Source: Omnitrophica WOR_2 bacterium GWA2_47_8 (GTDB taxonomy: Bacteria > Omnitrophota > Gorgyraeia > Zapsychrales > GWA2-47-8). From it: 10,678 bases of DNA. A model generated the notes under the pieces. The model was not told where the DNA came from. It did not search any database and was given only the letters and a program-made list of their open reading frames with translations. Of the stretch, positions 1 through 6,349 are shown piece by piece (position 1 is the first letter of the stretch; each line of letters begins with the position of its first letter). The translations under genes and the position numbers were made by a program. The DNA is taken from contig MHFY01000002.1 in NCBI GenBank assembly GCA_001805375.1, positions 1 through 10,678 on the forward strand, written 5' to 3'.

Positions 1-850
1 GAAAAACCAAAAGCCTAAGATACGTCCTTAAAACATTTAACTCCGTATAAAAATAGTCAATCCGACTTAATTGCGCATCCCGAGTTGAGGTGATGTTCGT
101 ATCCACCATGTGTGCCGCCGGCAGGATCGCAGCCTTGGTTTGAAGCAGGACAATCGGAATAATCGCCAGACCTAATAAAAAAGGAATCCATAAAGATTTT
201 TTCAAATCAGATTTAAAGAAGAAAACCTCAATCAAAATCAGCATGAAAGGAAGAGTGAAGGCAAATTCTTTGCAAAACATCGCCAAAATCATAAAAACAA
301 GCGTGGCTGCATATTTCACCCAGGAAAAACTCAAACGCATTTGAATGAACATAAGCACCGATAATAAATAAAAAAAGGACGCCAAAAGCACAAAACGCTG
401 CGCGACCAGATTGACCGCTTCGGTTTGGACCGGATGGATAAGAAAGATCAATGAACTTAAAACCGCAAGTTTACGTTCAGGAACAGAGGTTAAGTTTTTT
501 AAGGCGGGCGTTTTGAAAAGGGCAAGAACAATGTGATACACCCCAAAGGCATTACTAACATGGGTCAAGACATTAAAAATACGGTAGCCGAACAAATCCG
601 TTGGGGATAGGGAGTAGTTAAAGGCAAAGGTGAGCCCCACTATAAACCGGGTGTTAAAGGCCTGCCAAATGGCTTTGAGATCTGCAATGTCCCTGATAAA
701 TGGATTAAATTTAATGAGGTCAAGGTCATCCCCGTAAAAACTGTCGATCGAAACCGTGTTCCCATAAACAAGAAGGCCCACTAAAAACAGACTTGCAAAA
801 ATAAAAATATGTGAATTTAAAGATCTTTTAGTAGAAAACGACCTTATCAT
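1..850 (-). CDS. TMTC-like GT-C family glycosyltransferase (O-mannosyltransferase-like), N-terminal part, runs off the left edge
   Basis: The reverse strand is open from an ATG at 850-848 to the window edge, giving 283 residues with no stop. The protein is strongly hydrophobic, with a first membrane helix at about residues 13-32. An acidic pair (D41-D42) follows in the first extracytoplasmic loop, where GT-C enzymes keep their catalytic aspartate. Further landmarks match the TMTC/PMT-type pattern: GYRIFNVLTHVSNAF (88-102), HPVQTEAV (139-146), a KEF motif after a helix (194-196) and YFYTELNVLRTYLRLL (266-281). Such enzymes move sugars from polyprenyl-phosphate donors to exported proteins or lipids; many carry C-terminal TPR repeats, which would lie outside this window. 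The exact donor and acceptor cannot be told. It is transcribed away from the nuclease-like gene. Only one ATG suits the N-terminus, and no Shine-Dalgarno precedes it. The family call is firm; the specific activity is inference. Confidence 0.85.
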   Translation of the reverse strand, partial: MIRSFSTKRSLNSHIFIFASLFLVGLLVYGNTVSIDSFYGDDLDLIKFNPFIRDIADLKAIWQAFNTRFIVGLTFAFNYSLSPTDLFGYRIFNVLTHVSNAFGVYHIVLALFKTPALKNLTSVPERKLAVLSSLIFLIHPVQTEAVNLVAQRFVLLASFFYLLSVLMFIQMRLSFSWVKYAATLVFMILAMFCKEFAFTLPFMLILIEVFFFKSDLKKSLWIPFLLGLAIIPIVLLQTKAAILPAAHMVDTNITSTRDAQLSRIDYFYTELNVLRTYLRLLVF

Positions 851-856
851 AGCTTC

Positions 857-885
857 ATTATAAGATATTTGAATAATCGGGGCAA
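857..885 (-). promoter_or_regulatory. sigma70-type promoter for the leftward glycosyltransferase gene, probably leaderless
   Basis: On the reverse strand TTGCCC (885-880) is followed after exactly 17 nt by a perfect TATAAT (862-857). Only 6 nt separate the -10 box from the A of the ATG at 850, so transcription would start at or within a base or two of the start codon. No Shine-Dalgarno is present. The two boxes and the 17-nt spacer are seen directly; that this is the working promoter is inference. Confidence 0.55.
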
Positions 886-897
886 AGTCTATATAAT
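869..897 (+). promoter_or_regulatory. sigma70-type promoter for the SNase-like gene and the operon behind it
   Basis: TTGAAT (869-874), a 17-nt spacer and a perfect TATAAT (892-897) lie 39 nt before the ATG at 937. The expected start site is near 904, leaving a leader of about 33 nt with an AAGGA Shine-Dalgarno at 927-931. The element overlaps the leftward promoter (857-885) by 17 bp, so the two are likely to exclude each other's polymerase. Confidence 0.6.
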
Positions 898-936
898 CTT
901 TTAGCTCTTCAAACTTTTTTAAAAGCAAGGAAACGC

Positions 937-1482
937 ATGAACTTAAAACTTCTTTTTGGGATCGCTTTTCTTTTAACCGTTTCTTCTGTAACTCCCCTGG
1001 AAGCGGAAGAATCTCTGGATGAACTCTTTAAAAAAACCGACAATTACCAAAATGTTACGGTACAGAAGGTCGTGGATACGGCGACCCTTATCTTATCCAA
1101 TGATGAAAGGATCCGGCTCATCGGCCTCCGTTCCCCAGAGATCAAAAGAAAAAAAGAAAATATAAAGCATGACTCCTTCGGTTTTCCCATCAGGGAAGAG
1201 GTCGACCCCGCCACACCCATCGAAGAGCAGGCCTTAACTTATGTCACGAATTTACTGCTTAACCAAACGGTCACCGTAGAACTCGACGTTCAAAAAAAAG
1301 GTGACGGCCGCGCCACGCTCGCCTATATCTTTTTAAAGGACGGGACCCTGGCCAACGCTGAAATCTTAAAACAGGGATTTGCTTATCTCAGCCTGCAGCC
1401 TCCCAACCTCAAATACGCCGATCAGCTGCGCGCGGCATATAAAGAAGCCAAAGATGCCCAGCTCGGCTTGCAGGGTGAATAA
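937..1482 (+). CDS. Exported staphylococcal-nuclease-fold protein with altered metal site
   Basis: The 181-residue product has a signal peptide (residues 1 to about 23, charged start, hydrophobic core, cleavage near LEA-EE) and one SNase-like domain at about 40-178. Family landmarks are VVDTATLIL (45-53), RLIGLRSPE (60-68) and GRATLAYIFLKDG (124-136), then the helical end with ILKQGFAYL. Aligned by eye to staphylococcal nuclease, catalytic R35, E43 and R87 correspond to R60, E68 and R125, all kept. The calcium-binding aspartates D21 and D40 are replaced by A49 and R65. It may therefore be a weak or metal-independent nuclease, or a binding protein; activity should not be assumed. The start is supported by an AAGGA site 5 nt upstream and the signal peptide. 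It is the first gene of the rightward operon, 11 nt ahead of tilS. A role in extracytoplasmic nucleic-acid handling is a guess. Confidence 0.8.
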   Translation: MNLKLLFGIAFLLTVSSVTPLEAEESLDELFKKTDNYQNVTVQKVVDTATLILSNDERIRLIGLRSPEIKRKKENIKHDSFGFPIREEVDPATPIEEQALTYVTNLLLNQTVTVELDVQKKGDGRATLAYIFLKDGTLANAEILKQGFAYLSLQPPNLKYADQLRAAYKEAKDAQLGLQGE

Positions 1483-1493
1483 AAATTAAATTT

Positions 1494-2471
1494 ATGGACT
1501 TAATCGGCCAGGTCAAATCATTTATCACGAAAGGCGCTTTAATTAAAAGAAGGGACCATGTCCTATTGGGCGTCTCCGGCGGTCCGGATTCAACGGCGCT
1601 TTTGTCTATTTTAGAAAACTTGCGAAATGATCTGGGGTTCCGATTAACGGTCTGCCATGTGAATCACGGGTTGAGAACAACAGCCTTGCGGGACGAAATT
1701 TTTGTAAAAAAGATCTGCCGGGACCTAGGGATCAAATGCCTTTTTGTAAAACTAAAACCCCTTAAAGGATCATCGGAAGAAACCGCCCGGGACAAACGGC
1801 TCGCCGCGTTTTTCAAGATCGCCCATCAGCAAAAAGCCAACACCATCGCCTTAGCGCACACACAGGATGACCTGGCAGAAACAGTCCTGATGCGCATCAT
1901 CCGCGGCAGCGGCTTAAGAGGATTGCCCAGCATCTTGCCGAAGCGTATGATGCAGGGATTCTCTCTTATCCGTCCGCTGCTTTCTGTGAAACGCCGGAAT
2001 GTTTTGGCCTATCTAAACGAAAAAAGAATTCCCTACAAGATCGACCCCACGAACAGGCAAACAAAATTCCTGCGAAATAGGATCCGTTTAGAACTCTTGC
2101 CTTTACTGGAAAGAAAATATAACAGCAACATCAAAGAATCATTGGCCAATCTGTCGCTGATCGCGGCCCTGGACTACGAATACCTCAATAGCCAGACACA
2201 CAAGATCTTTCACTCGCTGAAGGCCAGAACAAAGGACAAAATTATCATTCCGCTTAAAAGAATAAATAAACTCCCGCGCAGCCTGCAGCGGATGATCTTT
2301 TATCAGGCGATCGAAGCCCTCAAAGGCGATACGCGGGCAATTACCCACGCCCATATTTTAGAGATCGAAGGGCTTATTGAAAATAAAACCGCGCAGGCGC
2401 GTGGCCACCTTCCACAGGGGATACTCTTTCAAAAAGAAAAGGGGCGCCTTTCTGTAACCTTAGAAAAATAA
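1494..2471 (+). CDS. tilS: tRNA(Ile)-lysidine synthetase TilS
   Basis: TilS attaches lysine to C34 of the CAU-anticodon tRNA-Ile using ATP, so that this tRNA reads AUA and is charged with isoleucine instead of methionine; it is cytoplasmic and essential in most bacteria. The 325-residue protein shows the PP-loop ATP-pyrophosphatase signature SGGPDS (28-33), the TilS motif HVNHGLR (55-61), AHTQDDLAET (121-130), IIRGSGLRGL (134-143) and the DPTN...FLRNRIR element near 183-197. It is shorter than the E. coli enzyme (about 430 residues). It resembles the compact forms in which the C-terminal domain is reduced or absent, leaving the catalytic core and a helical region. It follows the SNase-like gene by 11 nt and is probably co-transcribed. 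The sequence before the ATG is A/T-rich and has no obvious Shine-Dalgarno. Confidence 0.95.
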   Translation: MDLIGQVKSFITKGALIKRRDHVLLGVSGGPDSTALLSILENLRNDLGFRLTVCHVNHGLRTTALRDEIFVKKICRDLGIKCLFVKLKPLKGSSEETARDKRLAAFFKIAHQQKANTIALAHTQDDLAETVLMRIIRGSGLRGLPSILPKRMMQGFSLIRPLLSVKRRNVLAYLNEKRIPYKIDPTNRQTKFLRNRIRLELLPLLERKYNSNIKESLANLSLIAALDYEYLNSQTHKIFHSLKARTKDKIIIPLKRINKLPRSLQRMIFYQAIEALKGDTRAITHAHILEIEGLIENKTAQARGHLPQGILFQKEKGRLSVTLEK

Positions 2472-2497
2472 AGCGGTTACATAAATAAGAATCGCTT
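2471..2497. repeat. Inverted repeat upstream of the ftsH promoter
   Basis: AAGCGGTT (2471-2478) and AATCGCTT (2490-2497) form an 8-bp stem with one G-U pair and an 11-nt loop. It starts on the last base of the tilS stop codon and touches the candidate -35 box. No T-run follows, so it is not an intrinsic terminator. It could be a regulator site or chance. Confidence 0.3.
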
Positions 2498-2523
2498 GCA
2501 TATCTAAAAGATTCCGTTATAAT
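2496..2523 (+). promoter_or_regulatory. Candidate internal promoter before ftsH
   Basis: The 95-bp gap between tilS and ftsH is the only sizeable gap inside the operon. It contains a perfect TATAAT at 2518-2523, with a weak TTGCAT at 2496-2501 (16-nt spacer). Transcription would begin near 2530, about 37 nt before the ftsH ATG. The -10 box is convincing; the -35 match is only three of six, so an activator or another sigma factor may be involved. Confidence 0.4.
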
Positions 2524-2566
2524 GTTATGATTATTAAAAATTATTTTAAAGAAGATATAAAATTTT

Positions 2567-4564
2567 ATGGACCAACCACCTAAAATACCAAAATCACCAA
2601 ACCCACCCAAAAGACAAATGCCTAAAAGGCCTTTACCCCAGCAAAACGGCAATTGGATCTTTTGGCTAGGGCTGGGGCTTTTTTTCCTGGTCCTCATGAG
2701 CCAGACCTCGACCGTGAACCGTATCGGGACACCTCGAGATTTGACGTACAGCGAATTTTATTCCATCCTCACCGACAACCCTAATACCGGGAAGATCCAA
2801 AAATTAGAGCTAATTGAAGGAGTAGAGACGACCTTGCGCGGCGTCTTTAAAGACGGTTCAGAATTCCGACTGCATATTCCGCAGAAGGACGACGGGCTTT
2901 TAAACCTTATCAGGACAAACGTTTCGAATTTCACGGTCACGCCGCCTCAGACATTCTGGAGCCAGCTTTTCTTTTCATTCATGCCGATTCTTTTGATCAT
3001 TTTCTTCATTTGGTACGTTTCCTATCGCGGTAGCCAGGTCGGGAACAAGATCTGGTCATTCGGCAAAACCAAAGCCCGTCTCAATGGGAAAGACAGCCAC
3101 GCTATCACTTTTAATGATGTCGCCGGTGTGGATGAGGCCAAAGAAGAGTTGCAGGAAGTCATTGAATTTTTGAAAGAACCTAAAAAATTCCAAAAACTCG
3201 GCGGGAAGATCCCCAAAGGAGTTCTTTTGATCGGCCATCCGGGGACCGGAAAAACATTGTTAGCCAAGGCCGTGGCCGGTGAAGCCGGAGTCCCGTTCTT
3301 TTCATTAAGCGGTTCGGATTTTGTGGAGATGTTCGTCGGGGTGGGGGCATCGCGCGTGCGTGACCTTTTTGAACAGGCCCGCAAGGCCTCGAAGTCTTCG
3401 GGGAAGGGCGCGATCATTTTTATTGATGAGATCGACGCGGTCGGACGGTTGCGCTTTGCCGGGATCGGAGGGGGCAACGACGAACGCGAGCAGACCTTAA
3501 ACGCCCTGCTGGTGGAGATGGACGGTTTCAACACGCAAACCGGCGTCATTATCATTGCCGCTACCAATCGGCCCGACACCTTGGACCCGGCCTTATTAAG
3601 ACCGGGCCGTTTTGACCGGCAAGTCATTGTCACGCTCCCCGACATCAAAGGACGCGAAGGGATCTTAAAAGTCCACACCAAAAATATCAAATTATCTCCG
3701 AATGTTAACTTAATGAGAATTGCCCAGCAAACCGTTTATTTCTCCGGTGCTGATCTGGCTAATGTCTGCAATGAAGCTGCCCTGTTAGCCGCGCGAAAGA
3801 ACAAGGAATTTGTTGAAATGGAAGACATGCTGGCCGCGGTGGAACGCGTCACCATGGGGCCGGAAAAGAAAAGCCATACCGTTTCCAAGCAGGAAAAAGA
3901 AATTACCGCCTATCATGAAGCAGGACATGCGCTATTATCATTATTAATTCAGGAGGTGGATACATTTACCAAGGTTTCCATTATTCCTCGCGGCATGGCG
4001 GGAGGCTACACACTCACTCCCCCTACGGAAGACAAACACTATTTAAATAAAAAAGAACTTATGGGGACCATGGTTGTGCTTTTAGGCGGGCTGGTCGCGG
4101 AAGAGATTACTTTTAAAGATACCTCAACCGGTGTTTCCAATGATCTGGAAAAGGTCACCAAGATCGCCCGGAGCATGATCTGTGCTTACGGCATGAATGA
4201 TAAATTAGGCCGTTTGGCTTTTGGACAGATGCAGGGGCCGCACTTTTTAGGACGCGATATCTACGAACAGAAAGATTACAGCGAAGACACCGCCATGCAC
4301 ATTGACAAAGAGGTGAGAGACCTGGTCAATACGGTCTATTCCCGCGCGAAAAAGCTGCTAACCGAAAATCGTGATAAGCTTGAAAAATTAGCCAAAACCT
4401 TGATCGAAAAAGAAGTCTTGGATATCGAAGAAGTCAAGCTTCTGCTTAACTTTACCACCGAAAAAATTTCATCGTCAGATCATCCTCTGCCACCTGTCTC
4501 TGCCCAGTTTAAAGAAGTGCAATTGACAATCGATCCTTCCCAAAATCCGAATATTCAGCAATAA
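2567..4564 (+). CDS. ftsH: ATP-dependent zinc metalloprotease FtsH
   Basis: FtsH is a membrane-anchored AAA+ protease, normally a hexamer, that extracts and degrades misfolded membrane proteins and selected cytoplasmic regulators. The 665-residue protein has a proline-rich cytoplasmic N-terminus (4-25), TM1 (about 30-46), an extracytoplasmic domain (47-130), TM2 (about 134-152) and an AAA module. Seen there are Walker A GHPGTGKT (223-230), the pore motif MFVG (255-258), Walker B IIFIDEID (283-290) and the second region of homology with arginine fingers R345 and R348. The peptidase domain carries HEAGH (450-454), and D526 in TGVSND is the expected third zinc ligand. The usual P-loop second residue proline is histidine (H224). 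The tail after residue 630 is variable. No clear Shine-Dalgarno precedes the ATG. Length and domain order match the family; folP follows after 6 nt. Confidence 0.97.
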   Translation: MDQPPKIPKSPNPPKRQMPKRPLPQQNGNWIFWLGLGLFFLVLMSQTSTVNRIGTPRDLTYSEFYSILTDNPNTGKIQKLELIEGVETTLRGVFKDGSEFRLHIPQKDDGLLNLIRTNVSNFTVTPPQTFWSQLFFSFMPILLIIFFIWYVSYRGSQVGNKIWSFGKTKARLNGKDSHAITFNDVAGVDEAKEELQEVIEFLKEPKKFQKLGGKIPKGVLLIGHPGTGKTLLAKAVAGEAGVPFFSLSGSDFVEMFVGVGASRVRDLFEQARKASKSSGKGAIIFIDEIDAVGRLRFAGIGGGNDEREQTLNALLVEMDGFNTQTGVIIIAATNRPDTLDPALLRPGRFDRQVIVTLPDIKGREGILKVHTKNIKLSPNVNLMRIAQQTVYFSGADLANVCNEAALLAARKNKEFVEMEDMLAAVERVTMGPEKKSHTVSKQEKEITAYHEAGHALLSLLIQEVDTFTKVSIIPRGMAGGYTLTPPTEDKHYLNKKELMGTMVVLLGGLVAEEITFKDTSTGVSNDLEKVTKIARSMICAYGMNDKLGRLAFGQMQGPHFLGRDIYEQKDYSEDTAMHIDKEVRDLVNTVYSRAKKLLTENRDKLEKLAKTLIEKEVLDIEEVKLLLNFTTEKISSSDHPLPPVSAQFKEVQLTIDPSQNPNIQQ

Positions 4565-4570
4565 AAGCGC

Positions 4571-5467
4571 ATGGCCACATCCACATCTTCAATTTGTATA
4601 AGACCGAGGTATGTCTTAAGGGCCCGAAACTTTGCGATAAAGTTAGGGGCAGAGACAAAGATCATGGGCATTATCAATATGACCCCGGATTCTTTCAGTG
4701 AAGACGGCTGCCTCAAAAGGAAACCCGGCATCTCCTCCGCGCTTCATTTAGCCGAACGGCAAATAAAAGAAGGGGCCGACATCCTCGATGTGGGAGGAGA
4801 ATCGTCCCGTCCGGGTTCGAAGCCTATTCCGCTGGCTGAAGAAATCAAGCGCGTGATCCCGGTTGTGCAGTACCTCACCAAGAATTTCCGCATTCCTGTT
4901 TCGGTAGATACCTATAAGGCCGAGGTCGCAGAGCGCGCGTTAGATGCGGGGGCGAGCATCATTAATAATATCCACGGGGCCGCGCCGGATCAGGCCTTGC
5001 TTCGCTTGGTCAAAAATTATAAAGCCGCCATTGTCCTGATGCATATGCGAAAAACGCCGGCCACGATGCAGAAAAATATTTTTTATAAAAGCGTCGTTAA
5101 AGAAATCATGGCTCAAATTAAAAGAGCAATGGAAAATTGCTTGGAAATGGGAATTAAATTGGATAGAATCATAGTTGACCCCGGGATCGGTTTTGGAAAG
5201 ACCGTCAACCATAACCTGGAGATCATTTACCAGCTTAAAAGTTTTCAAAAATTGAATTGTCCCATTCTTATTGGGGCATCGCGAAAATCCTTCATCGGCA
5301 AAATATTAGACAAGGACGTGCACAACCGTCTTTTAGGGACCGCCGCCACGGTGAGCGCGAGTATTTTAAACGGGGCCCATATCGTACGCGTTCATGATGT
5401 TGCCGCCATGAAGGAGATCGTCGATATGACCGACGCTATTTTAAACCACGATCTAAAAAATTTATAA
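4571..5467 (+). CDS. folP: Dihydropteroate synthase FolP
   Basis: FolP condenses 4-aminobenzoate with dihydropterin pyrophosphate to make dihydropteroate, the sulfonamide-sensitive step of folate synthesis, in the cytoplasm. The 298-residue TIM-barrel protein shows both family signatures, MGIINMTPDSFSEDG (32-46) and DVGGESSRPGS (73-83). It also has SVDT (111-114), VDPGIGFGKT (202-211), GASRKSFIG (235-243) and IVRVHDV (271-277). By eye the pterin and substrate residues correspond to D113, N132, D203, K239, R273 and H275, all present. One departure is INNIHG (131-136), where the family usually has an aspartate after the conserved asparagine. The start gives an N-terminal lead of about 30 residues, normal for the family. 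It lies 6 nt after ftsH, a pairing common in bacterial genomes. There is no visible Shine-Dalgarno. Confidence 0.96.
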   Translation: MATSTSSICIRPRYVLRARNFAIKLGAETKIMGIINMTPDSFSEDGCLKRKPGISSALHLAERQIKEGADILDVGGESSRPGSKPIPLAEEIKRVIPVVQYLTKNFRIPVSVDTYKAEVAERALDAGASIINNIHGAAPDQALLRLVKNYKAAIVLMHMRKTPATMQKNIFYKSVVKEIMAQIKRAMENCLEMGIKLDRIIVDPGIGFGKTVNHNLEIIYQLKSFQKLNCPILIGASRKSFIGKILDKDVHNRLLGTAATVSASILNGAHIVRVHDVAAMKEIVDMTDAILNHDLKNL

Positions 5468-5471
5468 TCCT

Positions 5472-6263
5472 ATGGAACTACCCTTTTGGTCAAACATAAA
5501 ACCTATCCTTGAGATCACTATCCTTTGGGTCGTGTTCTATCAGATCCTGGTCTTTTTTGAAGGCACCCGAGCCTTTCAGGTCTTAAAGGGTCTGACCTAT
5601 TTGCTTATCGCGTTTCTGATCTGCCAGATCTTGAAGCTCGACACGATCAATTGGCTGCTGACAAAATTTTTCGCTCTTTCCGTCATTGCCTTATTGATTA
5701 TTTTCCAACAAGAACTGCGTCATGGATTAGCCCGTCTGGGCCAGCAGCATATCTTTGCCATCGGATTGGAAGAATCCGAAATGCTGGCCATCCTGGAAGA
5801 AATTTCCGACAGTGTTTTTAAGATCGTTAAAAAGAAGGCCGGCTGCCTTCTCGCCATTGAACGAGAAGCCAAGCTGAAAACCTATATCGAAAGCGGGATA
5901 CCCGTTGATGCCAAGGTGAGCTCTGAAATGATCCAAAGCCTATTTGTCACGAGCTCTCCGCTGCATGACGGCGGCATCATTATTAAAGGGGACCGGATCA
6001 TTGCGGCGTCGTGCCTTTTCCCGCTGACCGATAACCCCAATTTCAGCAAAGTCCTGGGGACACGGCATCGCGCCGCGTTAGGGTTAAGCGAGCAAAGCGA
6101 TTGCATCGTCATCATGGCCTCTGAGCAAACAGGAGAAGTTTCCGTGGCCCTGGAAGGGCGCTTTATCACGATCGTTGATGAAAGCCGTTTATTCAACCTT
6201 TTGTGCGATCTATTGATCGCGCCGTCACCCAAGAGAAAAAATGAAAAAATGGCTAAACAATAA
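5472..6263 (+). CDS. cdaA: Membrane diadenylate cyclase CdaA (DisA_N domain)
   Basis: CdaA joins two ATP molecules into the second messenger c-di-AMP, which in studied bacteria controls potassium and osmotic balance and the cell envelope. The 263-residue protein has three N-terminal membrane helices (about 11-29, 35-53, 60-78), then FQQELRHGLARLG (78-90) and the cytoplasmic cyclase domain (about 95-235). Substrate motifs are LHDGG (164-168), where the more usual form is DGA, and RHR (198-200) followed by AALG. TGEVSVALEGRF (220-231) closes the fold. Length and domain order match CdaA rather than DisA or CdaS. It starts 4 nt after folP. Its last 23 nt overlap a small reading frame resembling the anchor of its usual partner CdaR. 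In many bacteria cdaA, cdaR and glmM are clustered; glmM is not in this window. No Shine-Dalgarno is obvious. Confidence 0.95.
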   Translation: MELPFWSNIKPILEITILWVVFYQILVFFEGTRAFQVLKGLTYLLIAFLICQILKLDTINWLLTKFFALSVIALLIIFQQELRHGLARLGQQHIFAIGLEESEMLAILEEISDSVFKIVKKKAGCLLAIEREAKLKTYIESGIPVDAKVSSEMIQSLFVTSSPLHDGGIIIKGDRIIAASCLFPLTDNPNFSKVLGTRHRAALGLSEQSDCIVIMASEQTGEVSVALEGRFITIVDESRLFNLLCDLLIAPSPKRKNEKMAKQ

Positions 6264-6345
6264 TTTTGTCCTTAAACTCATTGCCCTCGTCCTGGCCGTT
6301 GTCACATGGCTCTACGTGAATGGGGAATTGATCAGGATCAGATAG
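6241..6345 (+). CDS. 34-residue single-helix membrane peptide resembling the CdaR/YbbR N-terminal anchor
   Basis: An ATG inside the end of cdaA opens a 34-codon frame with a positively charged start (MKKWLNNN), a hydrophobic stretch LKLIALVLAVVTWLYV (residues 11-26) and a short tail NGELIRIR. This pattern, and its place overlapping the cdaA 3' end by 23 nt, matches the N-terminus of CdaR/YbbR proteins. Those follow cdaA in many genomes, where a membrane anchor carries several extracytoplasmic YbbR domains that modulate the cyclase. Here the frame stops and pdxJ begins 4 nt later, so no YbbR domain is encoded. It could be a minimal CdaA partner, or the relic of a deleted cdaR. The intact start, stop and tight packing favour a kept gene. 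Translation may be coupled to cdaA, since only a weak purine run (AAGAG) precedes it. The function is inference. Confidence 0.6.
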   Translation: MKKWLNNNFVLKLIALVLAVVTWLYVNGELIRIR

Positions 6346-6349
6346 ACTT

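Noticed and set aside
301..380. A possible frameshift in the left-edge glycosyltransferase near its run of seven A bases (370-376).
   Set aside because: Careful recounting gives one continuous frame through HPVQTEAV, the A-run and the KEF motif, with no stop from 850 to the edge.
2471..2497. The inverted repeat after tilS as a terminator splitting the operon.
   Set aside because: The stem is short, includes a G-U pair and an 11-nt loop, and is not followed by a T-run.
3022..3690. A 222-codon minus-strand frame opposite ftsH.
   Set aside because: It is antisense to the highly conserved AAA module of FtsH, and its translation is serine/proline-rich without family features.
6241..6349. A decayed, frameshifted full-length cdaR between cdaA and pdxJ.
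   Set aside because: Only 4 nt separate the small frame's stop from the well-defined PdxJ start, so no room or remnant of YbbR domains exists.
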